Origin: Meiothermus luteus
Lineage (GTDB): Bacteria; Deinococcota; Deinococci; Deinococcales; Thermaceae
Assembly (NCBI RefSeq): GCF_003574085.1
Contig: NZ_QWKZ01000007.1
Location: forward strand, 1 to 45,260
Reading direction: 5' to 3'
DNA length: 45,260 nucleotides
Below are positions 8,801 to 16,572 of this stretch, one piece after another. How positions within the stretch are numbered: the stretch's first letter is position 1; each line of letters opens with the position of its first letter. A model generated the notes under the pieces. It had not been told where the DNA came from and made no database searches. It saw only the letters and a list, made by a program, of their open reading frames with translations. The translations under genes and the position numbers were made by a program.

Positions 8801-9304
8801 CTACCCTCCTCCGCCCTCCCCGGGAAACCGGCCGTACTTGCGGTAGTAGTCCAGGATGCTCCCCTCTTTCAGGGCCTCCAGCAGAAAATCGGGCGGGGGG
8901 GTGAGTTGATAGGTCCTCTCCCCATGCCGCAAAAGCCCCCTTCCCAAATCCAGCTCCACCTCGTCGCCGTCCTGAAGCGCGTCCACCACCTCCGGCGCCT
9001 CAAAGGGCAGGATGCCCAGGTTGACCAGGTTGCGGTAGAAGATGCGGGCGTAGCTCTTGGCAATGATGGCCCTAAGGCCCAGCTTGCGCAGGGCTTCCGG
9101 GGCGTACTCGCGGGAGGAGCCCAGCCCGGTGTTCCGGCCACAGACCAGGATATCCCCCGGGCGGAACCCCGAGGCGAACTCGGGGCGCAGGTGGGCAAAG
9201 GCGTAGGTGTGGAACTTGTCCTCCCCCACCATGAAGGGGGCGTACTTGCCGGGGAGGATGTCGTCGGTGTTGATGGCGTCGCCAAACTTCCAGACCCTAG
9301 GCAC
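8801..9304 (-). CDS. lysU: homoaconitase small subunit LysU
   Basis: The 167-residue swivel subunit of homoaconitase starts MPRVWKFGDAINTDDILPGKY, then FVGRN-like VCGRNTGLGSSREYAPEAL and AIIAKSYARIFYRNLVNLGI, all diagnostic of LeuD/LysU. With LysT it isomerises homocitrate to homoisocitrate through homoaconitate. The start is GTG at 9304, overlapping the end of lysT by eight bases, so the subunits are translationally coupled. The swivel-loop residues after SSREYAPEAL distinguish homoaconitase from isopropylmalate isomerase in the literature, but I rely on operon context. Confidence 0.9.
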   Translation of the reverse strand: MPRVWKFGDAINTDDILPGKYAPFMVGEDKFHTYAFAHLRPEFASGFRPGDILVCGRNTGLGSSREYAPEALRKLGLRAIIAKSYARIFYRNLVNLGILPFEAPEVVDALQDGDEVELDLGRGLLRHGERTYQLTPPPDFLLEALKEGSILDYYRKYGRFPGEGGGG

Positions 9305-10547
9305 GGGCCACCTCCAGCTCCTCCGGGGTGGTGATGTACCCCGCTACCGCCGTGGCCGCCGCCACCCTGGGGCTGGCCAGGTAAATCTCGGCGTCCGCCG
9401 CCCCCATCCGCCCCCGGAAGTTGCGGTTGGAGGTGCTCACGCAGACCTCCCCAGGGGCCAGCACCCCCTGGTGCCGCCCCATGCAGGGCCCGCAGCCGGG
9501 GGTACCGATGGTGGCCCCGGCCTGCAGCAAGGTGAGCAGGGTACCGTCGGCAGCGGCGGCCTCGAGCACCTCTGAAGAGGCCGGTATCACCAGCATCCGC
9601 ACCCCTGGCGCCACCTTGCGGCCCTTGAGGATGGCGGCGACTTCGTGCAGGTCGTCCAGGCGCCCGTTGGTGCAGGTGCCCACGAACACCTGGTCCACCT
9701 TCTTGCCCCGGACCGCGGCCACCTCCTCCACGTTGTCCACGTAGAAGGGCACCGAAACCCGGGGGGTAAGGGTGGAGAGGTCAATCTCCACCTCCTTGGC
9801 ATAGACCGCATCCGGGTCGGGGTAGAGCCAGGTGGGCACGTCGTAGAGTTCCAGAATCTCGCCGCTGGGCACCACCAGCCCGCACTTGGCTCCGGCCTCC
9901 ACCGTGAGGTTGGCCAGGGTCAGGCGCTGGCTGCGGGTGAGGGATTCGGCCCCGTCCAAGAGGTGTATCTCAATGCTCATGTAGGTGGCCCCGTCGGCGG
10001 TGAGGACACGCACCATCTCCAGGGCTGCGTCCTTGGCTGTGGCTCCGGGGGCCAGCCGCCCCCGGAAGGTCACCTTGACCGTCTCGGGTACCCTAAGCCA
10101 GGTGCGTCCCGAGGCCGCCGCCAGGGCGATGTCGGTGGCCCCCATCCCGCTGCCAAAACAGGCAATCCCACCGTAGGTGGTGGAGTGCGAGTCCGAGCCC
10201 AGCACGATGCCCCCCGGCTGGGCTAGGCCCTCTTCTACTAAGACCTGGTGGCAGATGCCCCGGCCCACATCAAACACCCGGCAGCCATACCGGTTGCCCC
10301 ACTCGCGGATTTCTTTTTGGGCTTTGGCCACCTCCACATTGGCCGCCGGGGCCACGTGGTCAATCACGATGGCCACCTTCTCGGGGAAGCGCGGAGCGGC
10401 CCCAAGCTGCTGAAGCCGCTTGAAGAAGCTCCCGGCAATGGAGTCCACCACCATCACCTGGTCTACCTCCACCACCACCAGCTCGCCGGCCCGAACCTCC
10501 CGGCCGGCCCTTTGGGAAAGGATTTTTTCGGCTAGCGTCAGGCCCAT
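9297..10547 (-). CDS. lysT: homoaconitase large subunit LysT
   Basis: The 416-residue product has the aconitase-family [4Fe-4S] ligands in FVGTCTNGR and GTPGCGPCMGRHQG. Its substrate loops include GSDSHSTTYGG and GRTWLRVPETV. It is the catalytic subunit of homoaconitase with LysU. The ATG at 10547 (MGLTLAEKIL) is preferred because AGAGGTGA lies at ribosome-site distance and homologues begin there. A GTG 30 bases upstream would add ten residues. It follows lysS by 37 bases and overlaps lysU by eight, supporting one lys mRNA. Confidence 0.9.
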   Translation of the reverse strand: MGLTLAEKILSQRAGREVRAGELVVVEVDQVMVVDSIAGSFFKRLQQLGAAPRFPEKVAIVIDHVAPAANVEVAKAQKEIREWGNRYGCRVFDVGRGICHQVLVEEGLAQPGGIVLGSDSHSTTYGGIACFGSGMGATDIALAAASGRTWLRVPETVKVTFRGRLAPGATAKDAALEMVRVLTADGATYMSIEIHLLDGAESLTRSQRLTLANLTVEAGAKCGLVVPSGEILELYDVPTWLYPDPDAVYAKEVEIDLSTLTPRVSVPFYVDNVEEVAAVRGKKVDQVFVGTCTNGRLDDLHEVAAILKGRKVAPGVRMLVIPASSEVLEAAAADGTLLTLLQAGATIGTPGCGPCMGRHQGVLAPGEVCVSTSNRNFRGRMGAADAEIYLASPRVAAATAVAGYITTPEELEVARA

Positions 10548-10584
10548 CTTCTCACCTCTCAACAAAGGCTCGCTCACCTAGCCC

Positions 10585-11814
10585 TCAGTCCAGGTTCTCC
10601 AACCGCGCGGTGGGCACCTCCTCCGGAATGGGGTGCCGGGAGAGGCCGTGGGCCAGGGCGATTTCCCGCAAGAGCTCCTCGGGCTTCTTCCGCCGACCAA
10701 TCTCACCCGTGCGGCTCTTGAACTCCTGGGCGATGCGCTTGGCCTGTTCCTTGGTAATCTCAAAGGCCTCCACCTCTTTTAGATAGTAGTAAATCAGGTT
10801 CCAGCCCGATAGGGGCCCCAGGAGGAGCTGGTTCTTGTCTACCCCGAAGTCGTGCAGGTTGTGCGCTTCGTACACCTTTTTCTCGTTTAGAACAGCTTTC
10901 TGGTGCACCCCGGCGGTATGGGTGCGGTTGGTGAGGGAGACTGGCTCGGTGTAGGGCACCAGGGTGCCCAGGATGGAAGCCATCAGTACGTTCAGGGGGT
11001 AGCACTGGCTCAGGTTGTACTCCTCCTTGATCTCCGGATAGCGCTTGGACAGGTTGAACAGCACCCCCGTGACCGAGGGAATCCCCGAGCGCTCGGCCAA
11101 ACCCCAGATGGAGGCGTCTATGTAGCGCACCCCGGCCCGCACCGCGGCCAACACGTTGGCCAGGGCCAGACCCCGGTCGTTGTGGAAGTGGCCCTCGAGC
11201 GCGGCCCTGGGGTAGCGCTCGCGCAGGGCAGAGACCACCTGGGCCACGTCCTCCGGCTCAGCGATGCCCACCGTGTCGGGCAGACCCAGCGTGTTCACGT
11301 AGGGATAGACCACATCGTACAGCTGGAAGAGGTCCGCCAGAGGCGTGCGGAAGGCGTCCTCGGCGCTAAAACGCAGGTACATCTGGGGGTAGGCCGCCCG
11401 CACCTCCCGCAGCACCCCCTCGGCCAGGGCCACCGCCTCGTCCAAGGACTTCTGCGCGTTGTGCCGCTGGGCCAAGGGCGAGACCCCCAGGTACAGGTTC
11501 AGGCCGTTGCAGCCCACCTCGAGGGCCTTCTCCACATCAAGCAGGTTGGTGCGGCAGTGCCCCAAGAAGTGAAGCGGCTTGGGGGTAAGCTCCTTGGCGT
11601 AGGCGATCAGCTCCCGCACGTCCTCGGCCTCGGCCTCGCCCACCACCGGGGAGAAAAACTCAAAATGGGTCACCCCCAGCTCGATTAGGCCTGCGAGCAG
11701 CTGCTTTTTCTCCTCCAGAGAAAAGCGGTACTTCTCCGTGTCAAACAGGAGCGGCGACTGCTGGCCGTCGCGGAAGGTGGTATCTACGATTACGATGCGC
11801 TGGTCTGTCTGCAT
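10585..11814 (-). CDS. lysS: probable homocitrate synthase, divergent from Thermus LysS
   Basis: A 409-residue HMGL-like TIM-barrel acyltransferase. The N-terminus is IVIVDTTFRDGQQSPLLF, the metal-binding HxH is EGHFHNDRGLALAN, and TAGVHQKAVLNEKKVYEA lies in the C-terminal part. As the first gene before lysT-lysU it should condense acetyl-CoA with 2-oxoglutarate to homocitrate. However, its sequence does not follow the T. thermophilus enzyme as I know it, which begins near IIDSTLREGEQ and is about 376 residues long. It belongs to a separate subgroup, so function is inferred from position. The ATG lies seven bases after the leader terminator U-run. Confidence 0.72.
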   Translation of the reverse strand: MQTDQRIVIVDTTFRDGQQSPLLFDTEKYRFSLEEKKQLLAGLIELGVTHFEFFSPVVGEAEAEDVRELIAYAKELTPKPLHFLGHCRTNLLDVEKALEVGCNGLNLYLGVSPLAQRHNAQKSLDEAVALAEGVLREVRAAYPQMYLRFSAEDAFRTPLADLFQLYDVVYPYVNTLGLPDTVGIAEPEDVAQVVSALRERYPRAALEGHFHNDRGLALANVLAAVRAGVRYIDASIWGLAERSGIPSVTGVLFNLSKRYPEIKEEYNLSQCYPLNVLMASILGTLVPYTEPVSLTNRTHTAGVHQKAVLNEKKVYEAHNLHDFGVDKNQLLLGPLSGWNLIYYYLKEVEAFEITKEQAKRIAQEFKSRTGEIGRRKKPEELLREIALAHGLSRHPIPEEVPTARLENLD

Positions 11815-11820
11815 AGGCCT

Positions 11821-11850
11821 AAAAAAAACCGCCCGCTTCCTCTGCGGGCC
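11821..11850 (-). terminator. intrinsic terminator of the lys leader (attenuator)
   Basis: On the minus strand GCCCGC (11849-11844) pairs with GCGGGC (11836-11831) around a seven-base loop, followed by GG and an uninterrupted run of eight or more T residues ending at 11821. It stands directly between the leader peptide and lysS, so termination here would prevent expression of the lys genes. Upstream, GGGGCTA and TAGCCC segments can form a longer alternative hairpin that overlaps its 5' arm. Confidence 0.8.
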
Positions 11851-11881
11851 GGGCTACGCAAGCGCGCGAACTAGCGGTGCG

Positions 11882-11920
11882 CTAGCCCCCGGCGCTGGAT
11901 TTTTTAGCCCGTATAAGCAT
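11882..11920 (-). CDS. lys operon leader peptide with tandem Lys codons
   Basis: A 12-codon ORF encodes MLIRAKKSSAGG and then TAG. The two central Lys codons are AAA AAA. The ATG lies six bases after the -10 box, so the leader mRNA probably starts at or beside the ATG. Ribosome stalling at the Lys codons when charged tRNA-Lys is scarce would change folding of the downstream RNA and prevent the terminator at 11821-11850. Leader-peptide attenuation of the lys cluster has been reported in Thermus thermophilus, which supports this reading. The peptide itself presumably has no other function. Confidence 0.82.
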   Translation of the reverse strand: MLIRAKKSSAGG

Positions 11921-11926
11921 ACCGCA

Positions 11927-11956
11927 AGTGTAAAATCGGTATACCGAGGCTGTCAA
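11927..11956 (-). promoter_or_regulatory. lys operon promoter with 12-bp palindrome in the spacer
   Basis: On the minus strand TTGACA (11956-11951) is a perfect -35 box, followed after 18 bases by TACACT (11932-11927) as -10. Between them lies the perfect palindrome TCGGTATACCGA (11936-11947). A site there would be occluded by a bound repressor, or used by an activator that bends the spacer. The nearby CGGTAT of the -10 downstream region repeats half of it. Confidence 0.75.
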
Positions 11957-11975
11957 CCTGCCCAGGCCCCTGGAA

Positions 11976-11981
11976 TAAAAT
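11976..11981 (+). promoter_or_regulatory. -10 box of the membrane protein gene, leaderless
   Basis: TAAAAT ends six bases before the ATG at 11988. No good -35 is seen; the region where it would lie overlaps the -35 of the divergent lys promoter, so the two promoters are interlocked. Confidence 0.55.
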
Positions 11982-11987
11982 GGCCCC

Positions 11988-13973
11988 ATGCGTTGGACAG
12001 CCGGAGTTCTCCTGGGGGGGCTGGCGCTGGCCCAAAGCCTCACGGTGGCCCCAGAAGCCCGGGTAGGGGTGCCTTTGGAGATTCAGGGCGCCGACTTCCC
12101 CCCGGGCCGCCATACCCTCACCATAGAGTCGGATACGGGCCGCAGCCAGGCGGTGCTGGAAGCCCCGGGTGGGCAGTTCACCTTCACCTGGACCCCCCCA
12201 AGGGCCGGGGTCTTTAGAATCAGCGTGGAGCTTCAGGGGCGGAGGGTGGAGGCCCAGACCCGCGTAACCCTCCAGACTCCCCTACCTACCCCCCAGTTAG
12301 AAGCGGATGGGCTGGTGGTGGGAGGTTGGAAGCTGCCCCTCTCAGGTCCCTGGATCGGCCCCAAGGTTTTGGGTTCCCGGGCCTTCATCGCCCAAGGGCC
12401 ATTGGTACTGGAAATTGACCTGCAGACCCCCCGGGTGGTGGCCGAACACTTTCCCCCGGCCGAGGTACGGGCCCTGGAGACGGACCCCGAACCTGCGGTG
12501 CTCCTGGAGGACGGGCGCCGGCTGAGCCTAGCAGCCTTAGCCGGAAAACCCTACGAGGGCCGCTGGGAAAGCCTCTCGATCCTCCAGGACTACTTCAAGG
12601 ACCATGCGCCCACCTCGGCCCAGCGGCCGTACTGGTACTACTTCACCCGGGAGGCCAGCAGCCTAAGCCCGGACGACCTCGAGGCCGTCGGGCGCGACCT
12701 ACTGCAAAGGGGCCATCGGCCCGAGTTGGCCTGGGGAACCGGCGCATTGCGCTGGCTGGAGCCTTGGCTGATGCGGGTCCGGGCTGCGCGACAGGAGGGG
12801 CTGGAGAAAAGCCTGGTCTGGTCGGAGTTCTTCTTAAAGTACCTGCCCCAGCTCCCTGGGGCTCGAGCCGTGCTCCTGGAGCAGGCCGACTGGCTCGAGG
12901 CCCAAGGGCGGCCCGACCTGGCCGAGCGCTACCGCGACGCCTTGCGGGCAGTGGCCGGCTGGCAGCCACCCTTGACCTCGGCCCACCTGGCCCAGCTCAC
13001 CGGGGTTCTGGGTGGGCTTTACCTCCTGATGGTCCTCTACCTGAGCCTGCTCTACCTCCCCGCCCAGCTCCGGGGGGTGCGCCCCAGCGGGGGGTGGCTT
13101 TTGGGTTGGCTGCGGCACCCCCTCCTGCGCCTTCGCCACAGCGTGCTGGCCTACACCACCTTAGGAGAGCGGGCCTTGCTGCTCCTGCTGTTCGGGCTGA
13201 CCATCCTGGCCTTTTTGGCCTGGGGCTTCCTAGGCCGCGCTGAGGCCCTCGCCGCCCAGGAGGAGCTCAACCGGGGCACGCTGCGCTCGAGCGCCGCCCA
13301 GGAAACCCTGCGCAACCTGGCCAATACCGGCCCCGCGCGGGGGCTGTTGGCCTACGCGCTGGCCCAGGAAAACCCTGCCGAGGCCCGCCGCCTCTACGAA
13401 ACCGCCCCGGCCTGGACCCATGTTCTGCTGGGGCGTGGAACCCCAGCCGCCCTGGCTCAGGCCTACCGGCAGGCCCCCCACGCCCCCCCCGTGCGGGAGG
13501 CCTTGGGCCTTGGGGGGGACTTTTGGACTGGGGTCTACCACGAGGCCGGGGTGGCCCGCGAAGCCGTCCCTACCCCGCGGGTTATCATCGCAGCCATCGG
13601 TCTGAGCCACCTGCACAACTTTGTCGCCAACTTCCTCGAGGTCTGGCACGACCTCCCCTTGTGGCCCTCCCCCCTTTGGGCCTGGGGGGCGGCCGGGTTG
13701 GCCGCGCTCCTAGCCCTATACCACCTATTGTGCTTCTTCCTACCACGGCCCCAAAACACCCAGGATGGGGTTGTCTGGCGCCGCACCGTCCAGCTCCTCT
13801 TCCCGGGAAGCCCCACCTACAGCCAGGGCTGGGGGGTGCTGGTGCTGCTGGTCTTTGGCGCAGGGGTGTGGCTTTGGCGCTTTGAACCAGGCCCCGGCCT
13901 GGCCCTGGCCCTGCTGGCCTTGGGCGCCCACCTGGTTCTCTGGCTGACCCTGGTCTACCGACGGCGCAGCTAA
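11988..13973 (+). CDS. multi-pass membrane protein with extracytoplasmic N-terminal domain
   Basis: A 661-residue protein. It begins with a signal peptide (MRWTAGVLLGGLALAQS) and a beta-rich Ig-like region to about residue 100 (ADFPPGRHTLTIESD, FTWTPPRAGVFRISVEL). A soluble region follows to about residue 335. After that come about five membrane segments, including LTGVLGGLYLLMVLYLSLLYLP, LLLLLFGLTILAFLAWGFLG and LALALLALGAHLVLWLTLVY, with a helical-repeat-like insert (ARGLLAYALAQENPAEARRLYE) between membrane segments two and three. I recognise no family. Divergent from the lys operon with overlapping promoters. It may sense or move an envelope component, but nothing in the sequence shows which. 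Confidence 0.6.
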   Translation: MRWTAGVLLGGLALAQSLTVAPEARVGVPLEIQGADFPPGRHTLTIESDTGRSQAVLEAPGGQFTFTWTPPRAGVFRISVELQGRRVEAQTRVTLQTPLPTPQLEADGLVVGGWKLPLSGPWIGPKVLGSRAFIAQGPLVLEIDLQTPRVVAEHFPPAEVRALETDPEPAVLLEDGRRLSLAALAGKPYEGRWESLSILQDYFKDHAPTSAQRPYWYYFTREASSLSPDDLEAVGRDLLQRGHRPELAWGTGALRWLEPWLMRVRAARQEGLEKSLVWSEFFLKYLPQLPGARAVLLEQADWLEAQGRPDLAERYRDALRAVAGWQPPLTSAHLAQLTGVLGGLYLLMVLYLSLLYLPAQLRGVRPSGGWLLGWLRHPLLRLRHSVLAYTTLGERALLLLLFGLTILAFLAWGFLGRAEALAAQEELNRGTLRSSAAQETLRNLANTGPARGLLAYALAQENPAEARRLYETAPAWTHVLLGRGTPAALAQAYRQAPHAPPVREALGLGGDFWTGVYHEAGVAREAVPTPRVIIAAIGLSHLHNFVANFLEVWHDLPLWPSPLWAWGAAGLAALLALYHLLCFFLPRPQNTQDGVVWRRTVQLLFPGSPTYSQGWGVLVLLVFGAGVWLWRFEPGPGLALALLALGAHLVLWLTLVYRRRS

Positions 13974-13980
13974 CCTCAGC

Positions 13981-14002
13981 CAAGGCCCTTAGAATGGCCT
14001 TG
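13981..14002. promoter_or_regulatory. inverted repeat bracketing the -10 of the aldolase gene
   Basis: CAAGGCC (13981-13987) and GGCCTTG (13996-14002) are perfect 7-bp inverted repeats around an 8-base loop that holds the TAGAAT -10 (13990-13995). The ATG is at 14005. It could be an operator, a 5' hairpin or a weak terminator for the upstream gene. No T-run follows. Confidence 0.4.
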
Positions 14003-14004
14003 AC

Positions 14005-14865
14005 ATGATCATCCCTCCCCTACCCACCCCCTTTGACCCCCAGGGTCGGTTTGACCTCCAGGCCTTCCGCGAGCTGGCCCAGGCCATTGAGCCCCATGTG
14101 GACGGCCTGCTCTTCTACGGTTCTAACGGCGAAGGAGTGCACCTAAGCCGCGAGGAGCGGACCCAAGGGCTGGCGGCCCAAAGCCCAAAGAAGCCCGTCC
14201 TGGTGGGCCTTATGGAGGAAACCCTGGCCCAGGCGACCGCCGCTTTGGCAGAGGCCGAAGGCCTAGGGGCACGGGTGCTGGCCACACCCCCCCGCTACTA
14301 CGAGGCCAGCCTGGGGCCGGATGGGCTGCTGCGCTACTTTTGCGGGCTGGCCGAGGCGGGCCAAAGCGAGGTCTGGCTCTACCACGTGCCGGCCAACACC
14401 AAGGCCCAACTTCCGCTGTCGGTGGTGGCTGAGTTGGCCCAGCATCCCAGGATCACCGGGATCAAGGATTCCAGCGGTGAACTCTCTCGGCTGGCCTTCT
14501 ACGCCTCGCAAAAGCTGGCCTTGGAAGTTTACACAGGGCACGCCCCTACCTTCTTGGGCGCGCTGGCCCTGGGGGCGAAGGGGGGCATTTTGGCGGCCGC
14601 AAACCTGGCCCCTAAGCCCTACAAGCGGCTGCTCGAGCTGTGGCAGGCCGGCAAGGTGGGGGAGGCCCAAGCCCTGCAGGCCGAGCTCGAGCCCTTCGGC
14701 CGGGTGCTGGCCCAGGGAGGCTTTGTGTTGCTCAAACAAGCCCTGCGCTACCTGGGCTTGCCTGGGGGCTACCCCCGGCCCCCCTACCCCAGCGAAAGCC
14801 CGGCCTGGCCCGCCTTTAAGCCCCTCCTGGAGGCTTTCCGGGAGAGGAGTTGGACGGTGGAATAA
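14005..14865 (+). CDS. DapA-superfamily aldolase, 4-hydroxy-2-oxoglutarate aldolase-like
   Basis: A 286-residue (beta/alpha)8 aldolase. The Schiff-base lysine is in ITGIKDSSGELSRL (about residue 155), and tyrosines are in RYYEAS and LYHVPAN. True dihydrodipicolinate synthase has GTTGE and YNVPSRT, with the arginine binding its aldehyde substrate. Here these are GSNGE and YHVPANT, which match 4-hydroxy-2-oxoglutarate aldolase (SVPANTG, GSNGE) as I know it. Because this organism makes lysine by the aminoadipate route, a DapA role is not expected. The substrate remains an inference from motifs. It starts 31 bases after the membrane protein stop. Confidence 0.65.
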   Translation: MIIPPLPTPFDPQGRFDLQAFRELAQAIEPHVDGLLFYGSNGEGVHLSREERTQGLAAQSPKKPVLVGLMEETLAQATAALAEAEGLGARVLATPPRYYEASLGPDGLLRYFCGLAEAGQSEVWLYHVPANTKAQLPLSVVAELAQHPRITGIKDSSGELSRLAFYASQKLALEVYTGHAPTFLGALALGAKGGILAAANLAPKPYKRLLELWQAGKVGEAQALQAELEPFGRVLAQGGFVLLKQALRYLGLPGGYPRPPYPSESPAWPAFKPLLEAFRERSWTVE

Positions 14866-14901
14866 CCCAGCTCCCTCCGCCTCATCCGGTAAGCTCAAAG
14901 C

Positions 14902-15681
14902 ATGAGCCGAAGAACCTGGTGGTTGCTATGCCTCGCCCTGCTCGGTGCCTGCGCCCCCCGGATTACTCAGCCGCAGCCCCCTCAGGTGGAGCTCCTGCAA
15001 TTCAGCCTGGTCTCGTTAGACCCCTTCAGCGGGCGCGCCGAGTTTGACCTGCGGCTCCGCCTGACCAACCCCAACCCCTTCGCGCTGCCTCTGATGGAAA
15101 GCGCGCTGACCGCAGAGCTAGGCAGCCTTCAGCTCCGCCTGGCCCTCCCCGCCCTAGAAATCCCCCCAGGGGCCAGCCGCGAAGCCCAGACCCGCCTGAG
15201 CGCCCCGGTGGTGGAGGGCGCCCGGGTGCTGGCCGGCCTGCTGGGGGGGCAGAATACCCGGTTGCGCCTGCTAGGAGAACTGCGGGCCCGGCTGGGCCCG
15301 GCGGTGGTGCCCATCGGCCCCCTAACCCTGGTGGACCGCGATGTGCGCCTCCAGTTCACCTTCCAGCCGCCCACCCTCCGCCTCGTTGAGGCTCGCTTGG
15401 AAGGCCTATCCATCCGGCTGGTGCTGGAGGCGGAAAACCCCAACCCCATAGGCTTCACGCTGGAGGGCCCCCTCCGCCTCCTGGTGGGCGGGCGCAGCGT
15501 GGCCGAGGGTGGGCTCAGCTTTGGCCTGGGCCCAGGCGGGCGCAGCCGAGGAGAGGTCCGGCTGGGCTTCTCGGGGGTGCCAGGCACGGGGGGGGTGAGC
15601 GTGGAGCTGGGCCTCAGCGCGCGCATCCCCGGCGTTCTAGAGCGCCCGGTGCCCCAGGTTCTGCAAGGTGTCCTGCGGTAA
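14902..15681 (+). CDS. lipoprotein with two LEA14/WHy-type domains
   Basis: A 259-residue protein with a lipobox (LLGAC, Cys about 17) after MSRRTWWLLCLA. It has two repeats of the LEA-2/WHy fold, each carrying the hallmark NPNP: LRLTNPNPFALPL (about residue 56) and LEAENPNPIGFTL (about residue 178). WHy domains are found in stress and desiccation proteins and in bacterial envelope proteins. The role here is unknown, and it is likely anchored at the membrane. A TAAGCT -10 ends six bases before the ATG. The alpha/beta hydrolase gene starts four bases after its stop. Confidence 0.75.
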   Translation: MSRRTWWLLCLALLGACAPRITQPQPPQVELLQFSLVSLDPFSGRAEFDLRLRLTNPNPFALPLMESALTAELGSLQLRLALPALEIPPGASREAQTRLSAPVVEGARVLAGLLGGQNTRLRLLGELRARLGPAVVPIGPLTLVDRDVRLQFTFQPPTLRLVEARLEGLSIRLVLEAENPNPIGFTLEGPLRLLVGGRSVAEGGLSFGLGPGGRSRGEVRLGFSGVPGTGGVSVELGLSARIPGVLERPVPQVLQGVLR

Positions 15682-15685
15682 AGAG

Positions 15686-16474
15686 ATGCGGGGGCTTGCT
15701 GTAAGCGACCGCTGGGTAGAGGTGCCCGGCGGCCAGGTCTTCGCCCGGCGGTGGGCACTGGCAGAATCACACAAGGCCCCCATCGTCCTGCTGCACGACT
15801 CCCTGGGCTCGGTGGAGCTCTGGCGCGGGTTTCCCGCGGCGCTGGCCCAGGCCACCGGACGGGAGGTCTGGGCCTACGACCGGCTGGGTTTTGGACGGTC
15901 TTCGCCCAGAACCAAGCCCCCTTCGTTGGGCTTTATTCTCGAGGAAGCCTGGCTATACTTTCCGGCTATTGCCAAGGGGCTCGAGCTCAGGGAATACATC
16001 CTCTTTGGCCACAGCGTGGGGGGCGCCATGGCCCTGTGCATCGCCGCCTATCAGCCGGGTCGCTGCCGTGCCGTGATTACCGAGGCGGCCCAGGCCTTTG
16101 TGGAAGAGCGCACCCTACAGGGCATCCGGGCCGCCCAGCAGGGCTTCCAAGACCCCACCCAGTTCGCCCGGCTGGAGCGCTGGCACGGCGAAAAAGCCCG
16201 CTGGGTGCTGGAGGCCTGGACGGGGGTCTGGCTCGCGCCGGGGTTTCGGGGCTGGACGCTGGAACCCTGCTTGAAAGGGGTACGCTGCCCCGTGCTGGCC
16301 CTACACGGCGACCGCGACGAGTACGGCTCCCTGGCCTTCCCAAAGCGCATTGTAGAGGGGGTGCAGGGCCCCGCGCGCATGGAGCTGCTGCCCGACTGCG
16401 GCCACGTGCCCCACCGGGAAAAGGAGGCCCTGGTGCTGGGGCTGGTGGAAGATTTCCTGCGAAACATAAGGTAA
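15686..16474 (+). CDS. alpha/beta hydrolase
   Basis: A 262-residue hydrolase with the oxyanion segment IVLLHDSLGS, nucleophile elbow FGHSVGGAMA (Ser about 114), acid residue in ALHGDRDEYGS and histidine in DCGHVPHREKEA. These form a complete Ser-Asp-His triad of the hydrolase/lipase superfamily. The substrate cannot be deduced. The ATG at 15686 lies four bases after the LEA protein gene with a GAGA-type ribosome site. A GTG at 15668 would overlap that gene. Confidence 0.78.
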   Translation: MRGLAVSDRWVEVPGGQVFARRWALAESHKAPIVLLHDSLGSVELWRGFPAALAQATGREVWAYDRLGFGRSSPRTKPPSLGFILEEAWLYFPAIAKGLELREYILFGHSVGGAMALCIAAYQPGRCRAVITEAAQAFVEERTLQGIRAAQQGFQDPTQFARLERWHGEKARWVLEAWTGVWLAPGFRGWTLEPCLKGVRCPVLALHGDRDEYGSLAFPKRIVEGVQGPARMELLPDCGHVPHREKEALVLGLVEDFLRNIR

Positions 16475-16488
16475 CGCTAGCGCTCATC

Positions 16489-16506
16489 GGCGGGTGTCAG
16501 CCCGCC
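16489..16506 (+). terminator. possible terminator hairpin after the hydrolase
   Basis: GGCGGG and CCCGCC pair around TGTCAG, 14 bases after the hydrolase stop. There is no T-run, so an intrinsic terminator is uncertain. Confidence 0.35.
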
Positions 16507-16572
16507 CGCTGCAGCGCTTTGTTGGGCAGTGTCGGTTCGTGCGATCGCCAGCAACTTTTCCTCGAACTGGAC

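Noticed and set aside
11821-11920. Lysine riboswitch upstream of lysS
   Set aside because: The region is only about 100 bases and lacks the L-box core. The Lys-codon leader peptide and terminator explain it better.
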